Below, in pieces: positions 24,511 through 32,955 of a stretch of DNA of 64,000 nucleotides. The translations under genes were made by a program, and so were the position numbers. Within the stretch, counting starts at the first letter, position 1. Each line of letters begins with the position of its first letter. The stretch covers positions 124,001-188,000 of the forward strand of contig NZ_JAGDYM010000007.1 in the NCBI RefSeq assembly GCF_017565745.1, read 5' to 3'. The notes under the pieces were generated by a model. That model did no database searches, was not told the DNA's origin, and saw only the letters and a list, made by a program, of their open reading frames with translations. This stretch comes from Leucobacter weissii (lineage in GTDB: Bacteria > Actinomycetota > Actinomycetes > Actinomycetales > Microbacteriaceae).

Positions 24511-26343
24511 GTGACCACCAACACCCATGAGGGCGAGGAGGTGACCGTCAAGGACGGCGTCACCTACCACCAGTTCGACGTCGTCATCGTCGGCGCCGGC
24601 GGCGCCGGCATGCGCGCCGCGATCGAGGCGGCGCCGAAGGCGAGGACCGCGGTCATCACGAAGCTCTACCCGACGCGTTCGCATACGGGGGCGGCGCAGG
24701 GCGGCATGGCGGCGGCGCTCGCGAACGTCGAGGACGACAACTGGGAGTGGCACACCTTCGACACGGTCAAGGGCGGCGACTACCTCGTCGATCAGGACGC
24801 GGCGGAGATCCTCGCGAAGGAGGCCATCGACGCCGTCATCGACCTCGAGAACATGGGCCTGCCCTTCAACCGCACCCCCGAGGGCCGGATCGATCAGCGC
24901 CGCTTCGGCGGGCACACCCGCGACCACGGCAAGGCCCCGGTGCGCCGCGCCTGCTACGCGGCCGACCGCACGGGGCACATGATCCTGCAGACCCTGTTCC
25001 AGAACTGCGTGAAGCTGGGGGTCAACTTCTTCAACGAGTTCTACGTGCTCGACCTGGTGATGACGGGCGAGGGCGCGGATCGCAAGCCCTCGGGCGTCGT
25101 CGCCTACGAGCTCGCCACGGGCGAGCTGCACGTGTTCCAGGCGAAGTCGATCGTGTTCGCGACCGGCGGCTTCGGCAAGGTGTTCAAGACCACCTCGAAC
25201 GCGCACACGCTGACGGGCGACGGCGTGGCCATCGTCTGGCGCAAGGGCCTGCCGCTCGAGGACATCGAGTTCTACCAGTTCCACCCGACCGGCCTCGCGG
25301 GGCTCGGGATCCTGCTCACCGAGGGCGCCCGCGGGGAGGGCGCGATCCTGCGCAACGCCTCCGGCGAGCGCTTCATGGAACGGTACGCGCCGACGATCAA
25401 GGATCTCGCGCCGCGCGACATCGTCGCCCGCTGCATGGTGCAGGAGGTGCTCGACGGCCGCGGCGCCGGGCCCCACAAGGACTACGTCTACCTCGACTGC
25501 ACGCACCTCGGCGCCGAGGTGCTCGAGACCAAGCTGCCCGACATCACGGAGTTCGCGCGCACCTATCTCGGGGTGGATCCCGTGACCGAGCCGGTGCCGG
25601 TGTTCCCCACCGCGCACTACGCCATGGGCGGCATCCCGACCAACAACGACGCCGAGGTGCTCTCGGACAACACCACGGTGGTGCCCGGCCTCTACGCCGC
25701 CGGCGAGTGCGCCTGCGTGTCGGTGCACGGTTCGAACCGCCTCGGCACCAACTCGCTGCTCGACATCAACGTGTTCGGCAAGCGCAGCGGCAACAACGCC
25801 GCCGACTACGCCGTCACCGCCGAGTTCGTGCCGCTGCCGGACGATCCGGCGCGGGAGATCCGCGAGCTGGTCGAGCGGATGCGCGAGAGCTCCGGCACCG
25901 AGCGCATCGCGGACATCCGCAAGGATCTGCAGGAGGCGATGGATCGCGGCGCGCAGGTGTTCCGCACCGAGGAGTCGCTGACCGAAGTGCTCGGAGTGAT
26001 CCACGACCTGCGCGTACGCTTCCAGAACATCGGGATCCAGGATCGCGGCCGCCGCTACAACTCCGATCTGCTCGAGGCGATCGAGCTCGGCTTCCTGCTC
26101 GACCTCGCCGAGGTGCTCGCCTATGCGGCCCGCAACCGCAAGGAGAGCCGCGGCGGGCACATGCGCGACGACTATCCGAATCGCGACGACGAGAACTACA
26201 TGCAGCACACGATGGCCTATCTCACGGGCGATCCGCACTCGCCCAACCCGGAAGACCACATCCGCCTGGATTGGAAGCCCGTCGTGTTCACGAGGAACGA
26301 GCAGGGCGAGTTGAACTACCCGCCGATGGAGAGGAAGTACTAA
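24511..26343 (+). CDS. sdhA: Succinate dehydrogenase flavoprotein subunit
   Basis: The 610-residue catalytic subunit; oxidises succinate to fumarate with covalent FAD. The FAD-binding motif [18 protein letters not shown] is near residue 21, and [14 protein letters not shown] carries the His for covalent FAD attachment. The substrate region [20 protein letters not shown] and the capping-domain Arg/His region around [14 protein letters not shown] are also present. The GTG start at 24511 is the first codon of the frame. The stop overlaps the sdhB ATG by one base (TAATG). Confidence 0.95.
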   Translation: MTTNTHEGEEVTVKDGVTYHQFDVVIVGAGGAGMRAAIEAAPKARTAVITKLYPTRSHTGAAQGGMAAALANVEDDNWEWHTFDTVKGGDYLVDQDAAEILAKEAIDAVIDLENMGLPFNRTPEGRIDQRRFGGHTRDHGKAPVRRACYAADRTGHMILQTLFQNCVKLGVNFFNEFYVLDLVMTGEGADRKPSGVVAYELATGELHVFQAKSIVFATGGFGKVFKTTSNAHTLTGDGVAIVWRKGLPLEDIEFYQFHPTGLAGLGILLTEGARGEGAILRNASGERFMERYAPTIKDLAPRDIVARCMVQEVLDGRGAGPHKDYVYLDCTHLGAEVLETKLPDITEFARTYLGVDPVTEPVPVFPTAHYAMGGIPTNNDAEVLSDNTTVVPGLYAAGECACVSVHGSNRLGTNSLLDINVFGKRSGNNAADYAVTAEFVPLPDDPAREIRELVERMRESSGTERIADIRKDLQEAMDRGAQVFRTEESLTEVLGVIHDLRVRFQNIGIQDRGRRYNSDLLEAIELGFLLDLAEVLAYAARNRKESRGGHMRDDYPNRDDENYMQHTMAYLTGDPHSPNPEDHIRLDWKPVVFTRNEQGELNYPPMERKY

Positions 26344-27113
26344 TGAGCACCGTCGTCTCCGAGGCTCCCGGAACCCCCGCCGAAGAGGCGGGCCTGCAGC
26401 CGTTCAACGTCACCCTGCTGGTGCGCCGCTACGACCCGGAGTCGGGGCGCGACGCGTACTGGGAGGATTTCGACGTGCCCATGTATCCCACCGATCGCGT
26501 GCTCGACGCGCTGCACCGGATCAAGTGGGATCAGGACGGCACCCTGACGTTCCGCCGCTCCTGCGCGCACGGCATCTGCGGCTCGGATGCGATGCGCATC
26601 AACGGGCGCAACCGGCTGGCGTGCAAGACGCTGATCAAGGACCTCGACATCTCGAAGCCGATCTACGTCGAGGCGATCAAGGGCCTGCCGCTCGAGAAGG
26701 ACCTCATCGTCGACATGGAGCCGTTCTTCGCCGCCTACCGCGCCGTGAACCCGTTCCTGGTGGCCGGATCCGAGCCGGAGCCCGGCAAGGAGCGGGTCCA
26801 GTCGATCGAGGATCGCGAGCGCTTCGACGACACGACCAAGTGCATCCTCTGCGCGGCCTGCACCACGTCGTGCCCGGTCTTCTGGACCGACGGGCAGTAC
26901 TTCGGCCCGGCGGCGATCGTGAACGCGCACCGCTTCATCTTCGATTCCCGTGACGATCAGGCGGAGGTGCGTCTCGACATCCTCAACGACACGGAGGGCG
27001 TGTGGCGCTGCCGCACCACCTTCAACTGCACCGACGCCTGCCCTCGCGGCATCCAGGTGACGAAGGCGATCGCCGAGGTGAAGTCGGCGATCCGCAGCGG
27101 CAAGGTCAAGTAG
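26343..27113 (+). CDS. sdhB: Succinate dehydrogenase iron-sulfur subunit
   Basis: A 256-residue electron-transfer subunit of complex II. The [2Fe-2S] cluster ligands are in CAHGICGSDAMRINGRNRLA followed by C. The [4Fe-4S] and [3Fe-4S] ligands are in CILCAACTTSCPVFW and CRTTFNCTDACPRGI. It links the SdhA flavin to the quinone site in SdhCD. Its ATG overlaps the sdhA stop by one base, so the two are coupled. It is the last gene of sdhCDAB; no clear terminator follows. Confidence 0.95.
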   Translation: MSTVVSEAPGTPAEEAGLQPFNVTLLVRRYDPESGRDAYWEDFDVPMYPTDRVLDALHRIKWDQDGTLTFRRSCAHGICGSDAMRINGRNRLACKTLIKDLDISKPIYVEAIKGLPLEKDLIVDMEPFFAAYRAVNPFLVAGSEPEPGKERVQSIEDRERFDDTTKCILCAACTTSCPVFWTDGQYFGPAAIVNAHRFIFDSRDDQAEVRLDILNDTEGVWRCRTTFNCTDACPRGIQVTKAIAEVKSAIRSGKVK

Positions 27114-27269
27114 CGGAGCTACCACGGAGAGTCGGGTTCCGAGGGCAGCGGGAAGTGCACCTTGCTCTCGCGCTTGGGGGTCCGCCGGACTGCTCGCAGT
27201 GCTCGGGTGGGTGGTCACCACTTCCCGGGTTCCCGCCTCGGCCACGATCTCATCCGACGCAGTGCCTCC

Positions 27270-27548
27270 GCCCGTGGTGTTAGCCGCGAGCTCTGCACGC
27301 AGGGACCGGTACGCGAATTCGGATGCTCCGGAGGTGGCCTGATCGAGCGCGGCGGCGATCAGCATCAGCCGGGTCGCGTCGAGCTCGCGCCGCCGCACTT
27401 CGATGCGCTCCAACCAGACCAGCAGGTCCTCATCAGGATGCTCTGAAACACCGGGGTCCGCGCCCACCGCACCGGGGTCTGCGCCCAGCACACCGGCGTC
27501 CCTGCCCGCCGGGCGATCCGCGGAATCGAGGTGCTGCTGATCGTTCAT
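27270..27548 (-). pseudogene. Truncated DUF222/HNH-endonuclease-type gene, N-terminal remnant
   Basis: On the minus strand a frame starting MNDQQHLDSADRP holds LLVWLERIEVRRRELDATRL and FAYRSLRAELAANT, which match the N-terminal start of DUF222 proteins that usually carry a C-terminal HNH nuclease. The similarity stops near 27270; the frame stays open but enters unrelated sequence and then antisense sdhB. The DUF222 core and HNH domain are missing. I read this as a deletion remnant. The rest of the 640-nt gap (27114-27752) shows only the leaderless promoter of the next gene. Confidence 0.45.
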
Positions 27549-27739
27549 GCCACCAGTACACACCCCACCGCCGACATTCACGGCGGAACCGGTCAGTGCA
27601 GCGTTACCGACTCTCGACACTCATCTTGCAGGAACCGTGCAAGGATCCGACCGTTGCTCGCCGGCCCCGCACGGAGCGCTGTGCGCGTGCACGCTGCGGT
27701 CGAGCCGCCCCTCCGCGCCCACCGGAGCGGTTCCGTCGC

Positions 27740-27745
27740 TAGGCT
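27740..27745 (+). promoter_or_regulatory. Putative -10 box of a leaderless promoter
   Basis: TAGGCT ends 7 nt before the ATG at 27753, with no Shine-Dalgarno sequence between. It matches the pattern before 2621, manC and the carboxylase gene. Confidence 0.5.
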
Positions 27746-27752
27746 GGTCGCC

Positions 27753-28706
27753 ATGATCATCGGCCAAGAGCCCGCCGACCGGCCCGGCGAGGCCCCGGCG
27801 GTTCCGACCCGGGCCGGCCTCCTCGACCGAGGTCGTCGGCTCTGGCAGTGGGCCCAGCGCACCCGGCCCTGGCGCACGTTCTCGCATTTCACCGACATGG
27901 GCGGCAGCGTGCTCTCCGCCGGGATGAGCTACCAGGCGCTCTTCGCGGTGTTCGCCGGTCTCTGGGTCGGCTTCGGCGTGGCCGGGATATCGCTGCGGAG
28001 TCGGCCGGAGCTGCTGCAGACGCTCGTCGATCAGATCAATGCCTTCGTGCCCGGCCTGCTCGGCGAGGACGGCGTGGTGGAGCTGGGAACGCTGCTCGAG
28101 GCGCGCAGTCTGGATTGGACGAGCTTCGTCGCCGGGCTCGCGCTGCTGTGGGTGGCGCTGAACTGGTTCACCGGCACGCGGCGGGCGATCCGGATCATCT
28201 TCGGCCTCGACGTGAAGCAGTACCGCAACGCCGCGCTGCTGAAGCTGCGGGATTTCGTGCTCGCGATCGCGTTCTTCGCCGCCATCATCGTCTCCGCGGC
28301 ACTCACGGTGCTCAGCTCGAACGTCACCGACGTGATGTTCTCGTGGCTGGGCTGGGACCCTGAGAGCTGGTTCCTCGGCACGCTCGGCACGCTCCTGCGC
28401 TACGGCACCATGACCCTCTTCGACGTGATCGTGCTCGTCGCCATGCACCGCTATCTCGCCGAGGTGCGGGTGCCCTGGCGGAAGCTGCTGTCCGGCTGCC
28501 TGCTCGGCGGCCTGGCGCTGCTGGCGCTGAAGGTGCTCGGCACCGCGCTGCTCGGCGGCGCCGGCAACAATCCGCTGCTCGCCTCCTTCGCCGTGCTGAT
28601 CGGCATACTGATCTGGTTCAACTTCATCTGCCGGGTGCTGCTGCTCACCGCCGCGTGGATCGCCACGGGGGTGGATCGGAGCTTCGGCCTGCCGAACCAG
28701 GCGTGA
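27753..28706 (+). CDS. YihY/BrkB-family membrane protein
   Basis: A 317-residue protein with about six membrane segments. Family signatures: HFTDMGGSVLSAGMSYQALF near residues 46-65, FTGTRRAIRIIFGLD, and FNFICRVLLLTAAWIATG near the C-terminus. The family was once called ribonuclease BN by mistake; it is a membrane protein of unknown transport or envelope role. Start at the ATG after TAGGCT; the longer frame begins in the DUF222 remnant region. Confidence 0.85.
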   Translation: MIIGQEPADRPGEAPAVPTRAGLLDRGRRLWQWAQRTRPWRTFSHFTDMGGSVLSAGMSYQALFAVFAGLWVGFGVAGISLRSRPELLQTLVDQINAFVPGLLGEDGVVELGTLLEARSLDWTSFVAGLALLWVALNWFTGTRRAIRIIFGLDVKQYRNAALLKLRDFVLAIAFFAAIIVSAALTVLSSNVTDVMFSWLGWDPESWFLGTLGTLLRYGTMTLFDVIVLVAMHRYLAEVRVPWRKLLSGCLLGGLALLALKVLGTALLGGAGNNPLLASFAVLIGILIWFNFICRVLLLTAAWIATGVDRSFGLPNQA

Positions 28707-28745
28707 TCCGGCAGTCGTCGGGGGCGTCAGTCGTCGGGGACGGGG

Positions 28746-28773
28746 GAACCCGAAGGACGCCGGCGCCGGGTTC
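28746..28773 (+). terminator. Putative terminator after the YihY-type gene
   Basis: Stem GAACCCG/CGGGTTC with a 14-nt GC-rich loop, 40 nt after the stop codon. No T tract. Confidence 0.45.
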
Positions 28774-28843
28774 AGCCGGCCCGGAAGACTCCGGCCATCG
28801 CGAGCGGGGGGACGGCGCGTCGGGGACCGTCCTCAGATCATGA

Positions 28844-28873
28844 TTGACCCTGCGCCGTGCGCTCGCCTACTCT
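28844..28873 (+). promoter_or_regulatory. Promoter of the beta-propeller gene
   Basis: TTGACC (28844-28849) and TACTCT (28868-28873) are separated by 18 nt, a good housekeeping-sigma promoter. The ATG at 28924 lies about 44 nt beyond the expected start of transcription. Confidence 0.6.
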
Positions 28874-28923
28874 GAAGGGGTCGCGCCAAGATCCGGATCA
28901 TCGAGACAGGGACGTCATCCATC

Positions 28924-30867
28924 ATGAACGAGCAGAACCGGGTCGCGCTTCGAAGCCTGCGGGTCCTGGGCGCCGGCGCTCTCGCGCTCGCGGTCGCCCT
29001 GACCGCGGCGCTCCCGGCGACCGCACCCGCCGCGCATGCGGCACCGGATGCGGCGCAGCTGGAGCCGGCGCAGCGGATCGCCGAGCGCACGGGGTCCATC
29101 TACGCCTCCGGCCAGCACGAGGCGGCGATCGGCGCCGACGGCACCGCCGCCGTCGTCTGGCAGGAGGCCAACGGCGGGGGCGTCTACGTCTCGGTGCGCG
29201 AGCCCGGCCGTGCGAAGTGGGGAGCCCCGCGCCAGCTGAGCAGGTGGCCGCTGGGGAACGGCAAGTACACGGTGAAGACGGCCTGGGCGCCGCGCGTCTC
29301 GGTCGGTGCCGACGGCACGATCGCGGTCTCGTGGAACACCTACAGCGGCTTCTACGCGAGCGTGCGCCCGGGCGGCACGAGGTCGTGGACGGACCCGCAC
29401 GAGATCGGTTCGCGAAACGTGACCGGCGTCACGGTCGCGCCGAACGGTGCGGTGACCGCGATCGGTGCCAGCTGGGAGGGGGCGAATCAGCTGAACTCGT
29501 TCTTCCGCCCGGCGGGTGCGAAGAGCGAGTGGAGGTCGGCGAAGCGGATCTCCCCGAAGGGCTCATCGGTGCACGAGGTGCAGGTGCGGACCTCGGGCGA
29601 CGGGCACCTCGCGCTCGTGTGGACCACCGAGACCGGGCGCTTCAAACAGAATGTGCATGTCAGCACGACGAACGGCCGCTCGGGTGCCTGGAGCCCGGTC
29701 GCGACCCTCGCGAAGGATCTCGGCGCGAATCAGCACCTCACCCAGGCGATCGGCCGGGGCGGCCGCATGGTCGTCGCCTGGGCGCCGGTGAGCGGCCCGG
29801 GCGGCATCACGGCGCGGACGCTGGCGAAGACCGGTGCGTCGTGGAGCGCCGCCGAGACGGTCTCGGCCACGCCGAGCCGCGTGCTCCAATCGGGGGTGAC
29901 CGGGAGCGGGACCGCGATCCTCGCGTGGCAGGAGTCCCTCGACGCAGGCCTGTCGGTCAAGTCGACGACGAGACTCTCCTCGGCGAGCGCCTGGTCGGCG
30001 GCCGGCAGCGTGGTCGGCGCGAACCAGGCGGCGGAGTTCCAGTGGTCGTTGGCGGCGGGCCCGGGCGGTGACGCGGCCCTCTCCTGGGCGACGCGGGCCG
30101 TCGGCTCCACGGCGAGGCCGGAACTGCGCGTGCGCGTGCTCGGCGGGGGCGGATGGGGCGGAGCCGTCGGCCCGATCTCGGAGAACGGGGCGACGACGAC
30201 CTGGTGGAACTCGAATCCGCTCACGGTGCTCGGCCCGAGCGGCGAGATGAGCGTCTTCTGGATCAGGACCCACGACCGGACCGGTGAGCGCGACCACACC
30301 TCGCAGCTCCTCGTCCGCTCGACGCCGGTGCCGCCGATGGCCCTGCTCGCGAATGCGAAGGTGCGCGGCACGCCGCGCGTCGGATCGGCGCTCACCTGCT
30401 CGGCGCACTGGTCGCACGCGGCGTCGCGCACGACGACCTGGCGCATCGGATCGAAGGTCGTCGGCCGTGCCGCGTCCTACACGCCGCGGGCGAAGGATCG
30501 CGGGAAGCGGCTCCGCTGCACGGTCGTCGCGACGAACCCCCGGGGTGCCGCGACCTCGGTTTCGCCCGCATCGGCGAAGGTCGGGGTCGGGGCGAAGCTG
30601 AGGGCGACCAAGCGTCCGGCGATCACCGGCGCGAAACGGGCGGGATCCACCGTCCGCGTCTCGCTCGGGAGGTGGTCGCCGAAGGCGACCTCGCACGGCC
30701 TCCGCTGGCGATTGAACGGCAAGAAGGTCGGCGGCGCGCGCGGCTCGGCGAAGACCTTCACCGTGCGGGCGGGCGAGCGCGGCGGGAAGCTCAGCGTCAC
30801 CGTCACGGCGAAGCGCGCGGGCCACGCCTCTGGCACGGCGACGAGCCGCACCGTGCGGCTCCGCTGA
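28924..30867 (+). CDS. Secreted beta-propeller protein with two C-terminal Ig-like domains
   Basis: A 647-residue secreted protein. Signal peptide at about 1-40 (ending AAHAAP). Residues about 60-465 contain about eight repeats of a 'G-x-x-G-x-hydrophobic-V-x-W' strand: GADGTAAVVWQE, GADGTIAVSWNT, SGDGHLALVWTT, GRGGRMVVAWAP, GPGGDAALSWAT and GPSGEMSVFWIR are clear. This suggests a seven- or eight-bladed propeller like sialidase/BNR proteins, but no catalytic Arg triad could be assigned. Two Ig-like units of about 80 residues follow (VRGTPRVGSALTCSAHW and ITGAKRAGSTVRVSLGRW). No LPxTG. Convergent with the sigma gene 18 nt away. Binding function is inferred. Confidence 0.65.
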   Translation: MNEQNRVALRSLRVLGAGALALAVALTAALPATAPAAHAAPDAAQLEPAQRIAERTGSIYASGQHEAAIGADGTAAVVWQEANGGGVYVSVREPGRAKWGAPRQLSRWPLGNGKYTVKTAWAPRVSVGADGTIAVSWNTYSGFYASVRPGGTRSWTDPHEIGSRNVTGVTVAPNGAVTAIGASWEGANQLNSFFRPAGAKSEWRSAKRISPKGSSVHEVQVRTSGDGHLALVWTTETGRFKQNVHVSTTNGRSGAWSPVATLAKDLGANQHLTQAIGRGGRMVVAWAPVSGPGGITARTLAKTGASWSAAETVSATPSRVLQSGVTGSGTAILAWQESLDAGLSVKSTTRLSSASAWSAAGSVVGANQAAEFQWSLAAGPGGDAALSWATRAVGSTARPELRVRVLGGGGWGGAVGPISENGATTTWWNSNPLTVLGPSGEMSVFWIRTHDRTGERDHTSQLLVRSTPVPPMALLANAKVRGTPRVGSALTCSAHWSHAASRTTTWRIGSKVVGRAASYTPRAKDRGKRLRCTVVATNPRGAATSVSPASAKVGVGAKLRATKRPAITGAKRAGSTVRVSLGRWSPKATSHGLRWRLNGKKVGGARGSAKTFTVRAGERGGKLSVTVTAKRAGHASGTATSRTVRLR

Positions 30868-30885
30868 CGGGCGGCTCGTCCGGGG

Positions 30886-32667
30886 TCAGCAGAGCTGCGC
30901 GGACGAGGTGCCCGGCTCCTTGATGCTCGTCCACGGCGAGGTGCGGCCGTCGGGCGTGACCAGGCTCAGCTCGATGCGCAGACCCAGGCTGTCCCAGCCC
31001 TCCCACTGCGGCAGCGAGGAGAACGGAGGGGCCCACCAGCCCAGCGACGGCTCCGGGTCGGTTCCGGTGAAGAAACCGAATGCGAAGGTATTGCCGCGTC
31101 CGTCGTCGAAGACGCCGTCCGGCCAGTTTGCGGGATCGAACTCCGGCTGGAACATCTCGATCGGATCGGCTCCGGAGGGAGTGACGCGGGCTCGGATGAC
31201 CCCGTACTCGTTGGCGACTCCCATGTAGGCCGATCCCGCCAGGTAGCAGTCGAACCCGACCTGCAGGGAGGGGTCCAGCACCGGCCCGGGCTCCGGTTCG
31301 GGCTCCGGCTCCGGTTCGGGCTCCGGTTCCGGCTCGGGCTCCGGCTCCGGTACGGGTTTCGGCTCCGGCGTCGGTTCGGGCTTCGGGGCGGGGTCCGGTC
31401 TTGCGGAATCGCCGCGGTCGCGCGGGCCCGCCGCGTCCGGTCCGCCCGGCTGCGCGGTCCGGTCCGGCCGATCGGCCGGAACCGCCGGCCCCGGCCGCTC
31501 GCCGGCTCCCGGATTCGCGGCGGCGAGGGCGTCGTCCCCCTGCTCGTCCGCGGCATCGCGGCGCCCGTCGCGCCCGTCCGAGACGGCGCCGTTCGGGCGG
31601 AAGGTCTCCGCAGCGCTGCTGCTCGGAGTGACCGGTCCCGGGGGCGGGGCGGCCTCGGACGGGTTGAGGAGCATCAGCGCGGAACCTCCGACCGCGATGG
31701 CCAGCACCGCGGCGGCGGCGATCGCCAGGGGAGCCGCGAGACCGGAAGCCGCGCCCGCTGCGGCGCCGCCGGCGCCCGCTCCGCCGCCGGATCCTCCGGC
31801 GCCGCCGGAAGAGCCCCCGGAACCGGAGGGCCCGCCCGCGCCGCCGACTGCGGCGGTGCTCGCGGCCATCGCGGGTGCGGACTGCCCGAACCCGCCGAGC
31901 AGCGCGAGGGCGGAGCCGCCGCCGACGAAGACGGTGGCGAGCACGAGGGCCAGCTGCCGGTTGAGCGACGAGTACTCGGCGGCCGCCGCCGCGCAGCTCG
32001 GACAGGCATCGAGGTGGGCCGCCACCTCGCGGCTCAGCGCGGCGGTCAGCTTTCCGCGCTGGTAGCGCTGCAGATGCTCGAGAGTCGAGCGGCAGGCGGC
32101 GTCGGCGAGCTCCCGGTCGACGTGCGCTTCCACCCAGGCCGACTGCAGGGCCTCCTTGGCCCGTGCGGCGAGCGCCGAGACGCCGTTCGCGGAGAGCCCC
32201 ATGAGTGCGGCCACCTCGCGCGGCGGCAGCCCCTCGACCTCCGTGTACCACAGCACGGTCTGCCAGCGCTCGTTCAGCGAGGCGAACGCCTGTGCGGCGG
32301 CGTTGCGGTCGAACGCGCCGTCCTCCCAGGGGTTGGCCTCGGAGAGATCGGGGATCGCGTCCAACTGGTCGTTCGCGTCCTCGGGGCGGCGATACCAGTC
32401 GGCGGAGAGCGACTTGATCACGCGATACAGATACGGCCGGAAGGAGAGCTGCGGGCCGCGACCGTCGCGCACGAGGTCGAGGATGCGGGTGAACGCCTCG
32501 GCGACGAGGTCGTCCGGGTCGAGGCCGGGCGCCATGCTCCGAGCGGCGGCGAGTCCGGCGCGGTGGTGGCGCTCCCAGAGGGCCGCGTACGCCTCCGTGT
32601 CCCCGTTGCGGCACGCGTTCAGCAGGTCGCTGTCAGACAGCTCGGCTTCGCGGTTGAGAAACACCAC
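30886..32667 (-). CDS. Sigma factor fused to anti-sigma-like zinc finger, membrane segments and extracellular tail
   Basis: A 593-residue protein. Residues about 13-95 are an ECF sigma region 2 (LLNACRNGDTEAYAALWERH; DDLVAEAFTRIL; FRPYLYRVIKSLSADWYRR). Residues about 122-180 are region 4 (RWQTVLWYTEVEGLPPREVA; LMGLSANGVSALAARAKEAL). Residues about 195-240 resemble a zf-HC2 anti-sigma segment with HLDACPSC. Hydrophobic segments lie near 240-262 and 310-336, separated by a Gly/Ala/Ser linker. After a Pro/Asp region and (EP)n repeats (31290-31355), a C-terminal domain of about 135 residues with GWWAPPFSSLPQWEGWD would be outside the cell. GTG start with GGGGA upstream. Divergent from the adhesin gene, which it probably controls. 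Confidence 0.75.
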   Translation of the reverse strand: MVFLNREAELSDSDLLNACRNGDTEAYAALWERHHRAGLAAARSMAPGLDPDDLVAEAFTRILDLVRDGRGPQLSFRPYLYRVIKSLSADWYRRPEDANDQLDAIPDLSEANPWEDGAFDRNAAAQAFASLNERWQTVLWYTEVEGLPPREVAALMGLSANGVSALAARAKEALQSAWVEAHVDRELADAACRSTLEHLQRYQRGKLTAALSREVAAHLDACPSCAAAAAEYSSLNRQLALVLATVFVGGGSALALLGGFGQSAPAMAASTAAVGGAGGPSGSGGSSGGAGGSGGGAGAGGAAAGAASGLAAPLAIAAAAVLAIAVGGSALMLLNPSEAAPPPGPVTPSSSAAETFRPNGAVSDGRDGRRDAADEQGDDALAAANPGAGERPGPAVPADRPDRTAQPGGPDAAGPRDRGDSARPDPAPKPEPTPEPKPVPEPEPEPEPEPEPEPEPEPEPGPVLDPSLQVGFDCYLAGSAYMGVANEYGVIRARVTPSGADPIEMFQPEFDPANWPDGVFDDGRGNTFAFGFFTGTDPEPSLGWWAPPFSSLPQWEGWDSLGLRIELSLVTPDGRTSPWTSIKEPGTSSAQLC

Positions 32668-32955
32668 GAATCACATCCCCACGTTGTCGATACCAGTCGT
32701 TCCGCGTCCACTGTGCGGGAGGATCTGTCGCCCCGGACCGGCTGCTCACCTCATTCCAGTATCCGTCCACCCCCGCACAATTCCAAACCCGACGAAAAGA
32801 TTCAAAGAAATATTCAAACGCGCGTCACGATTCGGCAGCTTCCCTGTGTTATAGGTGCCCGGCCCCCGCATTGCCCCCCAAGGAATACCCCAGTGCGGGG
32901 GCCGGGTCTGATGCGCAGATCCAGGAGAACCGCATCCGAAGGAGAGGAACCGGAG
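32668..32955. promoter_or_regulatory. Divergent control region with a 13-bp leader hairpin
   Basis: Between the sigma gene and the adhesin gene. An AT-rich stretch (about 32795-32821) and TGTGTTATAG (32845-32854) look like promoter elements for the adhesin. Just downstream lies a perfect 13-bp stem, CCCGGCCCCCGCA (32858-32870) with its complement at 32894-32906, loop 23 nt. It sits in the untranslated leader of the adhesin and could be an attenuator or mRNA-stabilising structure. RBS AAGGAG follows before ATG 32956. Confidence 0.55.

Noticed and set aside
24295..26259. Minus-strand open frame opposite sdhA
   Set aside because: sdhA is unmistakable on the plus strand; the antisense frame shows no domain.
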